64,000 nucleotides of DNA from Acidobacteriota bacterium (lineage in GTDB: Bacteria > Acidobacteriota > Terriglobia > Terriglobales > Acidobacteriaceae), in assembly GCA_018268915.1 (NCBI GenBank), contig JAFDVQ010000014.1:62001-126000 (forward strand), in the 5' to 3' direction. The position numbers and the translations under genes are program-made. Shown here piece after piece: positions 17,608-26,849 of the stretch (its first letter is position 1; each line of letters begins with the position of its first letter). The notes under the pieces were generated by a model. The model was not told the origin of the DNA and did not search any database. It was given only the letters and a program-made list of their open reading frames with translations.

Positions 17608-18066
17608 GTGAACCAAACCTATCGTGTGTTTACGGATGGTTCCGCGATTGGCAATCCCGGGCCTGGAGGATGGGGTGTCGTCGTAATGAACGGAACGAGG
17701 CGCCGGGAGATGTCTGGCGGGTATGCGAAGACGACAGTGTCGGAGATGGAACTCGTCGCCGCAATCCAGGCTCTCTGTTCGCTGCCGCTCGGAGTGCGGA
17801 TCGATCTCCACTCAGATTCGCAATACCTGATCTACGGGATGAGCTGCTTTATCTCCAAGTGGGAACGAGATGGCTGGCGCAATCGTCGAGGCTGCCAGAT
17901 TCAGCACCGGCAACTTTGGGCGGAACTCATTTTACTCAACGCGACGCGTGAGGTTCGGTGGGTATGGCTCAAAGGACACAACGGCCATCGCGATCAGACT
18001 CGCGCTGATTCGCTCGCATACCAGGCTGCACGCGCCTTTTGGTTGCGCGAAAGGGCCGCGGCATAG
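17608..18066 (+). CDS. rnhA: Ribonuclease HI
   Basis: A 152-residue RNase HI. All four catalytic acids are seen: FTDGSAIGNPGPGG (first Asp), SEMELVAAIQAL (Glu), LHSDSQYLIYG (second Asp) and TRADSLAYQAA (last Asp). It removes RNA from RNA-DNA hybrids. The start is GTG at 17608 with AAGGAG upstream. Its place in an element backbone next to a Gp157-like gene suggests a role in element replication rather than the housekeeping copy; that is inference. Confidence 0.9.
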   Translation: MNQTYRVFTDGSAIGNPGPGGWGVVVMNGTRRREMSGGYAKTTVSEMELVAAIQALCSLPLGVRIDLHSDSQYLIYGMSCFISKWERDGWRNRRGCQIQHRQLWAELILLNATREVRWVWLKGHNGHRDQTRADSLAYQAARAFWLRERAAA

Positions 18067-18107
18067 ACCGCTCAAGAGAACAACCGATTCGTTGAAGGAG
18101 TAGTGAC

Positions 18108-18713
18108 ATGGCAACAATTGCCGAAGCAAATTCGCTGTTTGAGATCGATATGGAACTCGACGCGATCCTGGAAGAGATTGAGCTGCAGATTGAGGCAGAA
18201 GGTGAGCCGTCAGAGGAATTGACAGCACGCTTCCAGGAATTCTGCGAAGCACGTGGAGAGAAAGTGGATCGCATCGGCCGTTTCGTTCGCATGATGGAAG
18301 CCCGCGAACAGTTTTGCCGGACCGAAGCCGCGCGTCTGAGCGATAGGGCACGAGCTGCCGCAAACAGAGTGGAGCGAACCAAGAATATGGCACTCTATTA
18401 CCTCCTGACTCGTGATCTGAAGAAGATCGAAGGCCAGCAATTCACGCTGCGCGCTCAAAAGAACAGTCAGGAGTCAGTAAGAATCACCGATGAGGCCGCT
18501 CTACCTTTGTGCTACTGCCGAATCGAGGCGAGAATTGACGGTACCATTTGGCAGACGGCCCTCTCTCTGCTTCCGGACCAGATAGCAATGGCTCTCATGT
18601 CGTCCGTTCAAGAAAAACGGCCGAATACGGAGGCCATAAAGCAAGCGGCGATGCAGGACGGACACGTGCCGGGCGCAGAAATTCGGCGCGGATCGCACTT
18701 GCGAGTCGCGTGA
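18108..18713 (+). CDS. Siphovirus Gp157-family protein
   Basis: A 201-residue protein similar to the phage Gp157 family: an acidic N-terminal helix (LDAILEEIELQIEAEGEPS), a middle coiled-coil region with ERTKNMALYYLLTRDLKKIE, and a C-terminal segment reading TFRAQKN-like repeats of that family (QFTLRAQKNSQESVRI) followed by ATP-independent basic residues. AAGGAG precedes the ATG. Gp157 proteins have been linked to phage resistance when encoded by prophages, but mechanism is unclear. Confidence 0.7.
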   Translation: MATIAEANSLFEIDMELDAILEEIELQIEAEGEPSEELTARFQEFCEARGEKVDRIGRFVRMMEAREQFCRTEAARLSDRARAAANRVERTKNMALYYLLTRDLKKIEGQQFTLRAQKNSQESVRITDEAALPLCYCRIEARIDGTIWQTALSLLPDQIAMALMSSVQEKRPNTEAIKQAAMQDGHVPGAEIRRGSHLRVA

Positions 18714-18895
18714 GCATAGCGAGCAAGCGTTACAGACTGGTCTTCTCCGGACAAGCAGTGATTGGGTCCATCGAAACTGCCAGCATTAGACCAGGCGAGA
18801 CGATCGCGCAATTTCGCAGATTGGGCGCAACGGGCACTGGCCCTGACGAGTCGCTCAGTGCAGAAATCGGCGTCAGTCTTTCCGACCTGATCTAG
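18710..18895 (+). CDS. Small hypothetical protein (61 aa)
   Basis: A 61-residue frame starting with GTG at 18710 that overlaps the stop of the Gp157-like gene (GTGA). It reads as beta-rich (YRLVFSGQAVIGSIETASI) and ends TAG at 18895. Evidence is limited to the overlap and plausible composition; it could be a chance frame. Confidence 0.35.
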   Translation: MSIASKRYRLVFSGQAVIGSIETASIRPGETIAQFRRLGATGTGPDESLSAEIGVSLSDLI

Positions 18896-19023
18896 GGCGC
18901 AGGGTGACGGCAAAGCGCCGCATCGGTGTGGCCTAAGAGTTCCGCCAGCTCGTCGATCCTAAGAAGTGGTGTCTCGGGCCGGAGCTGCTAGGTGGGGATG
19001 TATCCTAGGCGGGAGGTACTGCG

Positions 19024-19623
19024 GTGTTTGACGATCTAATTGTCGAACTCGATCCTCCGGCAAACAGGCGCGGCAAGTGCGAAGGCAAGGAGCGGCACTT
19101 AACTGAAGCAGCGGTGATGCTCGCCTATGGAATGCATTTGCTGCGCACTGTGCCGCAACTCCAGAAGATCGAGCTTCATCCCGATGGCGAACACGCAAAG
19201 CGTTTTGAAATTGTACGGTGGCTGTCGGCGCAGGGCTTTGCGCTGAAAGAGTCCCAAGGCACAACTACCTACTGCGGAACATACAGAGATGGCCAGGAGA
19301 CCATCGTCGTCACGTCAACGCCTGGAAAGGGAGACGTTGTCGCACAGACCGACGATGGAATGATCATCGCGGAGTGTAAGGGCGGAATCATAAACACGAG
19401 CCATGCGGGGCAAAAATCGCGGTTGCGGAAAGGGCTCTGCGAAGCCGTTGGACTACTGATGGCACGTGATAAAGGTGGCAGGCAGGTTGCCGTCGTGCCA
19501 AAGACAGAAACGACTCTGAAGCTCGCACAAAAGCTGGCTCCCCGTGCTCGCGGCGCCGGAATTGAGATCGCGCTGGTTGATGAGCGGGGAAATGTGTTTG
19601 ACGTTAAGCCACAATCGGATTGA
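19024..19623 (+). CDS. PD-(D/E)XK nuclease-like protein 1
   Basis: A 199-residue protein with a restriction-nuclease-like core: GKGDVVAQTDDGMIIAECK supplies the Asp and the ExK pair (about residues 100-119), preceded by an acidic helix (HAKRFEIVRWLSAQGF). GTG start at 19024 with GGGAGG upstream. First of three adjacent genes that each carry this core. No DNA-recognition domain is visible. Cleavage is inferred from the motif only. Confidence 0.65.
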   Translation: MFDDLIVELDPPANRRGKCEGKERHLTEAAVMLAYGMHLLRTVPQLQKIELHPDGEHAKRFEIVRWLSAQGFALKESQGTTTYCGTYRDGQETIVVTSTPGKGDVVAQTDDGMIIAECKGGIINTSHAGQKSRLRKGLCEAVGLLMARDKGGRQVAVVPKTETTLKLAQKLAPRARGAGIEIALVDERGNVFDVKPQSD

Positions 19624-19639
19624 ACTTTATCGAGCTGTT

Positions 19640-20230
19640 ATGCAAGATCATGCGAAAGGCAATGAACTGAAAACAACGCGCTCCATATCCGCCGTCTTCC
19701 TCACCGCGCTGAACGAGTCGTTGCAAAGCATCTCTGAGCCGGTGCTCTACGGGGACGAACGGGGGTTCCAGGGCGCTCTGCTTCATGAACTGAATGCGCG
19801 CCTGGGTCACAACGTCTTGCCGGACGATCCGGTCATCCAGCAGGAATATCAAAAGCGATTTCGTCATCACGGTATCAAGATCCGGCCGGACATCATCGTG
19901 CACATCCCGTTTGAGCGGGGCGGTATGGAAGATCGTGACGAAGGCAACTTCGTGGCAATCGAGCTGAAACGCAGGGCAACACCCAAAGCGGCACGACACG
20001 CATTTGCGAGCCTGTCACAGATGAAGAGGATTCTCAAATACCCGCTAACCGTATTTATCAACGTGGACACCGAGGAAACCCGCGCTGCACTGTGCCCGAG
20101 GAGCATCGCGGAGCAGACGGTGTGTTTTGCCGTCCGGCTCAACGAAGGAAAGCCTGTCGTGAAGGCAGAGCGGTCAACACGGGCCAGGAAGAAAACAGTT
20201 GCCGGTGACAAGCGTGGATCTGACCGCTGA
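19640..20230 (+). CDS. PD-(D/E)XK nuclease-like protein 2
   Basis: A 196-residue protein with a clear PD-(D/E)XK core: IKIRPDIIVHIPF supplies PD, and NFVAIELKRRAT supplies ExK. The upstream ERGFQGALLHELNARL helix would give the first acidic residue. The start at 19640 lies 16 bases after the first nuclease gene; an earlier ATG would overlap it heavily. The lysine/arginine-rich C-terminus may bind nucleic acid. Confidence 0.7.
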   Translation: MQDHAKGNELKTTRSISAVFLTALNESLQSISEPVLYGDERGFQGALLHELNARLGHNVLPDDPVIQQEYQKRFRHHGIKIRPDIIVHIPFERGGMEDRDEGNFVAIELKRRATPKAARHAFASLSQMKRILKYPLTVFINVDTEETRAALCPRSIAEQTVCFAVRLNEGKPVVKAERSTRARKKTVAGDKRGSDR

Positions 20231-21029
20231 CGACATTACCTGGGTGAGGAAATATGCCTCCGAAGTGCGGAAAACGTTCGGGCAGGCCTTCGACGTTGCT
20301 TCCGACCGCTTCAAGGCTGGCGAGGTGCTGCTGGATCGCTTCAACGCCGCGATTGAGTCTGTGCTCCACAACGGGCGTGGGCATTTCAGGGCAGTTGACG
20401 AGGCCCACAACGAGCTATGCGTTGGAAGCGCGCTGCTTGCCAACACGAAGCTGAAATTCATCCGCCTGGAGTATGAGCCTCCCCTGCCCGGCTGCGCTCG
20501 GACGATTGATTTCCGGGCGACCGCGGACAATGGGCAGATTGCCTATGTCGACGTGAAGACGATTAAGCCTGAGGATACCGACCGCTGGGAGCAATTTGAG
20601 AAGGCAAAGGCCGAAGGCTGGTTTCCAGACAACATCATTGTTGGTATCGCGCAGGAGTGGCTCGGCGGCGAGATCTGGCACGCATGGTTTGCAGCGCGGG
20701 CAAGAATGCTGGAATATTCGCTGGAGCTAGAACAGAAAATCGCAGATGCGGGGCTGGCGGCGGACAATGTGATAACCGTGCTCGCGCTCTGCGGCGACGG
20801 ATTCCGCTGGCATCAGGATCAGCTTGAGGACTTCGTGGCGTTCTATTCCACTCGCGTTTACCGGGGAGACGATACGTTCTCGCAGGTCGAGCGAAGATAC
20901 ATGACCGAGAAAAAGACTACCCTGCAACGAAATATCTTGCGCTTTGCATATTTTCAGCGCAAGCAGGGGGAACTGCACCCTAACCGCGTGAACTGGAACG
21001 TCCGGCCGCCTCGCGATCCATTCTTCTAG
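20199..21029 (+). CDS. PD-(D/E)XK nuclease-like protein 3
   Basis: A 276-residue protein. The core reads ARTIDFRATADNGQIAYVDVK (split: Asp in TIDF, D-x-K in VDVK; about residues 100-120), again the PD-(D/E)XK arrangement. A helical C-terminal domain follows (WEQFEKAKAEGWFPDNII and onward). The start is TTG at 20199, GTG at 20205 or GTG at 20214, all overlapping the end of nuclease 2 by 17-32 bases. It is convergent with the ATPase gene on the other strand, separated by six bases. Confidence 0.65.
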   Translation: MPVTSVDLTADDITWVRKYASEVRKTFGQAFDVASDRFKAGEVLLDRFNAAIESVLHNGRGHFRAVDEAHNELCVGSALLANTKLKFIRLEYEPPLPGCARTIDFRATADNGQIAYVDVKTIKPEDTDRWEQFEKAKAEGWFPDNIIVGIAQEWLGGEIWHAWFAARARMLEYSLELEQKIADAGLAADNVITVLALCGDGFRWHQDQLEDFVAFYSTRVYRGDDTFSQVERRYMTEKKTTLQRNILRFAYFQRKQGELHPNRVNWNVRPPRDPFF

Positions 21030-21035
21030 GAAATC

Positions 21036-23408
21036 TCAGTGAAACATTGGAAAGGCTGCGAGTGCGGGCTTCACTAGCGTGTCGAGAACCTGCCTTGCAA
21101 ACCGAGACCTCTTTTCGTCAGCGGAGCTTACCCACCCGTTTAGAGCGATGTGCAGCCTAGATAGCAGAGGGTAGGAGTTCCTCTCTATCGCTTCGTCCAG
21201 CCATTCGCTGGCGAGCTGATCAGCAGCTCCCAAGAACCAAAAAAGGGAGAGCGTAATTGGCTCTACGATTCCGGATTTCTCGCAGACGATTTCCGCCTCA
21301 GGAAGATCATGGGTCAATATCCCGCCGCCTATCTCCGGGGGATTCTCAGCCGCACGTAGCACGATGGGACAGGCTCCAACTTCCATGAGGATCGCGGGGT
21401 CAAGGCGCGGGCCAATCTCTCCGTTCTCGTCTATCGCGAAGGGGCGGGATGCAAGATGGGACAAGATGAGGTAGCTATGGACATTCCCATAGGAAACCTG
21501 CCGCTCATCGCTCGGGTCCAACTGGATTTTGTGGCGCTGTCCATGCGCCTCCAGCAGGATGGAGCCTCCATCTTGAAACGTCGCATCAATCGTGCCAGCT
21601 CCCGGAAAGTAGAACGCTGACTTGGTGCCGGGAGCCATGATCTTCTTCTCTGGCGGTGACGTAATCAGTGCATGAATGAGACTAAGGGGAAGGCTTCCAT
21701 GCCGGTGGGCCGCGTCAATCAAGGCCTGCGCCCCGACAACATCACCCAGCGGAATATTCGCCGCTTTTTGTGCAAGCCACTGCGCCGTAGCCTTTGCGTC
21801 ATTTTTGGCCCTTGACACGAGCTCGATTGCCAGAAGATCCGCTGCTTCACTGGCAACCAGCTCTGGGACGCGGATAACTAGAACGGCTTCGCCGGAGTTA
21901 TGCAGTATGGGGCGCAAAAAGCCGCGTTGGATCAGTTTTTCTAGATCGCCGTTAGGAAGGAAATTGAGAAGGGTTTGGCGTCTGGCGGTATAGGTCGCCA
22001 TGGATTCGAGAACAAGGCTGATGGGGCGCGTTCTGTCATCCGCATCGTGCAGTACAGCCTGGGCTACAGCGCGCGCCATTCTCCTAAGCTCGTGGTCTTG
22101 AAAACGGGCGCGTGTGTGTTCGATCAGATCCAACCCGACAATAGGGGGAACTCCAGCCGCGAGATTGCTGTTTTGGTAGCGCTCCTGTGGAATGATCCGC
22201 GAAGCGATGTCGCGCAATATCCACGGGAGCCTCAAATCGCGGCTGTACTGGCCTCCGTTCATGATGAGCATGCGATGCTGGCTAAGGATTTGAGCCGCAG
22301 CCTCGAACTCATCGTCATCCAACTTATCGACCGCGACGCGCTCAGATCTCCGGCCGATGGCAGACTTCTTCCTTCTTGTCGAGTTCAGGACGAGTTCATC
22401 CGCGAGGCTATCGTCCAACGTCATCACGACGCGGACGCGGTTGCCGAAAAGATGGGAGGTGAGATCTTCAATGTCTGCCCTGATGTCGTCACGGCCAGGC
22501 CCAATTCCGTCTATGGCGATGACGAGAGACGGGCCGGGAGTCCGGGATAGACGGAGCAGCCAGGCACGCGCCTCATCCCGCGTTATTGGCCATGACAGTT
22601 CATTGGAGAGCGTGGTGGCAATCGCCTGCAGGATGCCGGTGCCAGACTCGGCTTCCAGGAAGAGAACCGCTAAGTCATCCGCCGATTCTGTTTGACTCAG
22701 GAGTTCTAGCAGCAGGCTGCTCTTACCGCTGAGAGGCGGGCCTTCAACCAGAATGAACTTCTTATTCTGCCTGAGAAGGTAAAGGGTTATTGCTGTGGCC
22801 TTGCGCGGAATCAGAAAGCCGGGGGTGAAGGGCAGCAGCTGCTCGTCCCATTGACCGGTCAGATCGGCTACGGCAAGCTGGGAGGCTTGGCGGATAGCCT
22901 GCATCCAGACCGTTGGGTTTGAGCCCATCAAAGTGGAGACTGCCTGTTTCAATTCAGTTCCCGCCAGATTCGCGGCCTGCTTGATGAGTTTGGCGAACGC
23001 TGCTTCCGATTGATCAGAGGGTTTCCATTCGCCACCGGTGTGGGTTTCGAGCAAAACGAGATCGCTGCCGTTCGTAACCGCTACCAATGGTGGACGTGGA
23101 TGGAGCATCCGGGCGTAGGAAAGGCCCTGGGCTGTATCGGCATCTTCCAGTGCATGCCCTGGGCGCTTGAGTTCTAAGACGGCTAGGGGCTGTTGGCCCG
23201 AGTGGAGCAAAATATCGGCGCGGCCCGTTGCTCGGGACTGTTCCTTCCCGTCAATCTCGATCCGGGCACGGCCAAAATCAAAGGCGAACTTCGTCTGGTG
23301 CTGGATCGATGCAGGCGCAAGCCACGGAAAGGCATGCAGCAGCGCGGCATGAAGGTCCGCCTCAAAATCCGCCTCGGTGGGCCAGAGTGTTTCCTGTTTA
23401 ACGGGCAT
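21036..23408 (-). CDS. HsdR_N-type nuclease fused to a P-loop (STAND-like) NTPase
   Basis: A 790-residue protein. Residues 10-135 form an HsdR N-terminal-like nuclease: TGRADILLHS (D65) and LAVLELKRPG (E79, K81), then VAVTNGSDLVLL. A P-loop NTPase follows: VEGPPLSGKSSLLLELL (Walker A about 223-231) and SLVIAIDGIG (Walker B about 295-303). The rest (about 400-790) is helical with no transmembrane segment, like the sensor half of STAND proteins. It starts ten bases after the helicase gene, so the two are one operon. A nuclease-effector/NTPase-sensor defence role is inferred; no named system matches with certainty. Confidence 0.7.
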   Translation of the reverse strand: MPVKQETLWPTEADFEADLHAALLHAFPWLAPASIQHQTKFAFDFGRARIEIDGKEQSRATGRADILLHSGQQPLAVLELKRPGHALEDADTAQGLSYARMLHPRPPLVAVTNGSDLVLLETHTGGEWKPSDQSEAAFAKLIKQAANLAGTELKQAVSTLMGSNPTVWMQAIRQASQLAVADLTGQWDEQLLPFTPGFLIPRKATAITLYLLRQNKKFILVEGPPLSGKSSLLLELLSQTESADDLAVLFLEAESGTGILQAIATTLSNELSWPITRDEARAWLLRLSRTPGPSLVIAIDGIGPGRDDIRADIEDLTSHLFGNRVRVVMTLDDSLADELVLNSTRRKKSAIGRRSERVAVDKLDDDEFEAAAQILSQHRMLIMNGGQYSRDLRLPWILRDIASRIIPQERYQNSNLAAGVPPIVGLDLIEHTRARFQDHELRRMARAVAQAVLHDADDRTRPISLVLESMATYTARRQTLLNFLPNGDLEKLIQRGFLRPILHNSGEAVLVIRVPELVASEAADLLAIELVSRAKNDAKATAQWLAQKAANIPLGDVVGAQALIDAAHRHGSLPLSLIHALITSPPEKKIMAPGTKSAFYFPGAGTIDATFQDGGSILLEAHGQRHKIQLDPSDERQVSYGNVHSYLILSHLASRPFAIDENGEIGPRLDPAILMEVGACPIVLRAAENPPEIGGGILTHDLPEAEIVCEKSGIVEPITLSLFWFLGAADQLASEWLDEAIERNSYPLLSRLHIALNGWVSSADEKRSRFARQVLDTLVKPALAAFPMFH

Positions 23409-23417
23409 GTGAGCGGT

Positions 23418-26400
23418 TCACTTTTCGCTTCCCACAATATCGAGTGGAACGGCGAACGTCTCCTTTAGATAGTTTTCAGTTACGGCTAGCAGTTCGAGCT
23501 GTTCGTTGGTTACCTCGGCTACCGACAGGCCTGGCTGGACAGTGAAGACGCGGAGCCGCACCGGCTGAACGTCGGCCTTTTCGCGAATTCGGAGCAAATC
23601 CTTTTCGTTGCCAACCTCGTAACGTGTGCCTTCCTTTCCCTGATAGCGGCGCGGCTCGCGGCGTAGCAGGTGCGTGAACAGATCCCTTGGTTTCTCAAGC
23701 CAGCGGATGCTGGTCTGGGCTTGCCCGCACAGCTCATAAAGCTCCTTAATGCGTGCGCCAGGCTTGTCGGCCATCGCAAACTTGCAGTGCCAGAATTCCA
23801 CGGCAATATGGTCATTCTCCTCAGCAATGGCAACAACGTCAGCGGCCTCGCCGTGATCGTCGTCATCGAAGATAATGGAAAATTTCCGTTTCTTAAGTTC
23901 AGTGATCACACGATGCTGCACGGATTCGGGATTCCGCTCAATGCCTTGGGACTCCACGCGAATCTTGGTGCCGGTCCAATCCCAATACTGGAGACGTTCT
24001 TTGGGAAAGGGCACGGGCCGCGTTCGCAAGGCGACGTGCTCAATCCCGGTGAGGGATGATCCATCGGCGAACCAGAATGTCGGCGGCTCCTGCTCGAAGA
24101 AATCCTTGAGGCTCATCGTCTGCCCGCGGTAGCTGATGGAGGCATTCGCGCCGTTGCGGGCCTGTATCGAGAAATCCGGATTCTCTCCCTCCTTCTTGAG
24201 AATCAGCTCAAACGTTGCAGTTGCGTACTCCGATGCTACCGAAAATGCAAGCGGGCCATCGTCGGCGGGATCGACAAGTTCAATGTCGGCATCGTGCCGG
24301 TAAACCGTCATGCCATCAATCTGGAAGGAAAAAAGCTGTTCGGGCTCTCTGTAGAAGATGGGCGGCCACTCCACTGCGACCGGTATCTTTTTCGGGCGTT
24401 CGGACACCAGCACCGGCACCAGTGTCCCCCGAAGGACTTCTTCGGGATCGAGGTTCTCGTCCAGCAGTTTCCCGCCTACGCCGCGACACCAGGTCGTGAG
24501 TGTGAGCAGGTTCGCGGTGCGGTACGACCAGATGCGGCCCTTGTAGGAGCAGCCGATAGTGGATCGGTGGCCGTCTTCAAACCCCTGGCCGAACAAATTG
24601 GCCTTGATAGCCTTTTGCTTCTGCGCCTCGGACATGGCGGGCTCCACGTCGCTTCCTGCGCGCATCGTGTAGCGGATGAGGCGGCCGAGCTGCTCAAGCA
24701 GGCCGACGTTTTGAAGCTTGAGGCGGTTGACCCCTGCCAGGCAGCGGAAAATCTTGGGTCCCCGTATTTGCTCTACGTTGTCGCCGGCAACGGCTTTCGC
24801 AAGGTCCTTAAAAAAACCGGCATTGCTGGAATTGTGGATGAAAAGCAATCCATGTGCCTTATCCCAATGCAGCACGTAGAGCTGCCAGTCCCAGTTATGA
24901 ATCTCGTCGATTTGCGCCCAATCCACGGAGACCCGCCTGGTCGTAACGATGACGAGCGTGTTTTCGTGGGGATTGACCGTGTGATAGACCTTGTCCAGCG
25001 AATCGAATGCCGGGATGCCCTCGGAAAAGTTTTCGGGGTTCCATTCGGAGCATTGTGTGCGGTAGACGACGGTGCTCATCGCGGGGCGGACGTTGCGCAG
25101 CGTGATTTCCTCAGGAAGATCCTGAAAGCCTCCCAGAAATTCCCAGAGGCTCATTTCGCCTTCGGTCACTCTCTCGTTCATCAGCGGCAGGAGCACGTTC
25201 CAATCGCTGTCGTGCTGGTACAGCCGCTTGAGTTCATCTTTAACCTCAAGGTCGGCGATATTGGCGATGATGGTGGCGTTGCCAAGGTTGGGCTTGCTCC
25301 GGGTAAAGCGGCCTACGAGCTGCAGCGTGACCGCGAGGGTCTTGCGGATGTCGTGAAACGCCGCGATTTTCAGCTCGGGCAGGTCAAACCCTTCGCCTAG
25401 CATGTCCACGCAGACGACAATCCGGGACTCGCCGGACACCAGTTTCCTCCGGATCTCATCGCGCTGCGCTTTCGACTTTATGCCGGTATGAATCTGCACC
25501 GCGTTGAACTCGGGATATTTCTCGTAATACTTGAACACCTGCTCGGCGCGCGGGATGTTGCCGACGCGAGCCATCAGAATGTGCCCCAGTGCGGCATCGG
25601 CCCGCAACTGCTCGACCGCGGCCTGGGCTATCGCCTCGTCCTTGCGCGCAGGGTCGAATTCCATGACCGGCTTGAATTGGATCTGTTTGAAGTAGTTCTG
25701 CTCCTGGGCATGGCGCAATGAGAAGGTAAATATTCGCTTGCCGCCGATGGGCTCATCGTCGTTGCGGAATGGCGTCGCGGTGAACTGGATGATCCGGTTC
25801 TTGGCAAATACCTCCTTAAACGCTTTCCAGGTCGGCGCCGCGACGTGATGAGCCTCGTCAATGAACAGGCAAGGGCACAGCCCGGCCATGCGTTGCATGA
25901 CTTCCGGCTTGCACTGGCTGGCAAGCTGCATCGTGGTGACGATGACGTTGCATTTGCGGAAGAAGGAGTCCACCTCGGCCGTGTCCGCGGGCCTTTTATT
26001 CAGCACCCCCACGACCGGATACTGCGCGTCGTCTGAAACGACCTGAAACTGCGGCGTCTTAAGCAAGCCTAGTGTAAGAAACTTCTCTGAAATCTGTGTG
26101 CGCAGCGCGTCGGTCGGGACAACCACCAGCAAGCGGGGGCAGCGCTCGGCGACCAGGACGGAGAGCATGGTTTCCGTTTTTCCGACGCCCGTAGGGAGCA
26201 CGACGGTCGCAGGGTCCACGTTGATAGTCCAGTGGGACTGAACAGCGTAGATGGCACCAATCTGAGGAGGCCGGAGCCCGTCAATATGATTGGCGGTATC
26301 CTCACGCTTGTACCGGAAAGTGTCTGTCCATGACGCCAGGGCTTTCTCGGCTTGCGCTTCATATTTCTCAAGCGTGCCCAACGGAGGCGATGCCTGGGGA

Positions 26401-26747
26401 TGCTTTATCCACTTAGCCTCGCTAAAGTCGATGGGAGCTGCAGCAGCCATGTCGATCTCTATCCCGCGCAGACGCAGGACGTGGCTCCATTCGGGGCTTG
26501 GCTGAGACGTGTTCGTGAGCAGCAGCACGGCTGGCGCACCATCAGCGGGCGTGACCGTGTAGCCCCGCATCCGGCTTTTGTGAAACTTCTGTATGGCTGC
26601 CTTCCCGCTCCACGATGGCGACGTCACTTGCTGAACAGTGTTGGTGTCTTCCGACATGTCGATGCGGAACACCGCGGGCAGCGTGACCGCAACGGTGATG
26701 CTGGCAGAAGCAACGGTCTGGTTCAATACGGCAGCAGTGTTTCCCAT
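23418..26747 (-). CDS. DEAH-box helicase with C-terminal nuclease-like domain
   Basis: A protein of up to 1109 residues. Walker A is VLPTGVGKTE (about 184-193), DEAH is LFIDEAHHVA (about 295-304), motif III is FTATPF, and motif VI is LVGRFTRSKPN. The C-terminal region (about residues 970-990) has EAADVVAIAEENDHIAVEF followed by WHCK, a PD-(D/E)XK-like ExxHCK variant also seen at the ends of other defence helicases. The start is uncertain: ATG at 26747 or 26657, neither with a good ribosome site. Operon partner of the HsdR_N/NTPase gene. Likely DNA-targeting restriction machinery. Confidence 0.75.
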   Translation of the reverse strand: MGNTAAVLNQTVASASITVAVTLPAVFRIDMSEDTNTVQQVTSPSWSGKAAIQKFHKSRMRGYTVTPADGAPAVLLLTNTSQPSPEWSHVLRLRGIEIDMAAAAPIDFSEAKWIKHPQASPPLGTLEKYEAQAEKALASWTDTFRYKREDTANHIDGLRPPQIGAIYAVQSHWTINVDPATVVLPTGVGKTETMLSVLVAERCPRLLVVVPTDALRTQISEKFLTLGLLKTPQFQVVSDDAQYPVVGVLNKRPADTAEVDSFFRKCNVIVTTMQLASQCKPEVMQRMAGLCPCLFIDEAHHVAAPTWKAFKEVFAKNRIIQFTATPFRNDDEPIGGKRIFTFSLRHAQEQNYFKQIQFKPVMEFDPARKDEAIAQAAVEQLRADAALGHILMARVGNIPRAEQVFKYYEKYPEFNAVQIHTGIKSKAQRDEIRRKLVSGESRIVVCVDMLGEGFDLPELKIAAFHDIRKTLAVTLQLVGRFTRSKPNLGNATIIANIADLEVKDELKRLYQHDSDWNVLLPLMNERVTEGEMSLWEFLGGFQDLPEEITLRNVRPAMSTVVYRTQCSEWNPENFSEGIPAFDSLDKVYHTVNPHENTLVIVTTRRVSVDWAQIDEIHNWDWQLYVLHWDKAHGLLFIHNSSNAGFFKDLAKAVAGDNVEQIRGPKIFRCLAGVNRLKLQNVGLLEQLGRLIRYTMRAGSDVEPAMSEAQKQKAIKANLFGQGFEDGHRSTIGCSYKGRIWSYRTANLLTLTTWCRGVGGKLLDENLDPEEVLRGTLVPVLVSERPKKIPVAVEWPPIFYREPEQLFSFQIDGMTVYRHDADIELVDPADDGPLAFSVASEYATATFELILKKEGENPDFSIQARNGANASISYRGQTMSLKDFFEQEPPTFWFADGSSLTGIEHVALRTRPVPFPKERLQYWDWTGTKIRVESQGIERNPESVQHRVITELKKRKFSIIFDDDDHGEAADVVAIAEENDHIAVEFWHCKFAMADKPGARIKELYELCGQAQTSIRWLEKPRDLFTHLLRREPRRYQGKEGTRYEVGNEKDLLRIREKADVQPVRLRVFTVQPGLSVAEVTNEQLELLAVTENYLKETFAVPLDIVGSEK

Positions 26748-26849
26748 AACATTGGCAACAGTTCCGTTTCCGTTACACCCTGGTGAGCATGGGAAGTCCG
26801 ATCCATGCCCTCGCCGCAGCCTCAGTCACAAAAGCCGCGACGAAATTCT

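Noticed and set aside
24294..25400. Long + strand frame of 368 codons
   Set aside because: It is fully antisense to the helicase gene, has no ribosome site or recognisable domain, and reflects the codon bias of the real gene.
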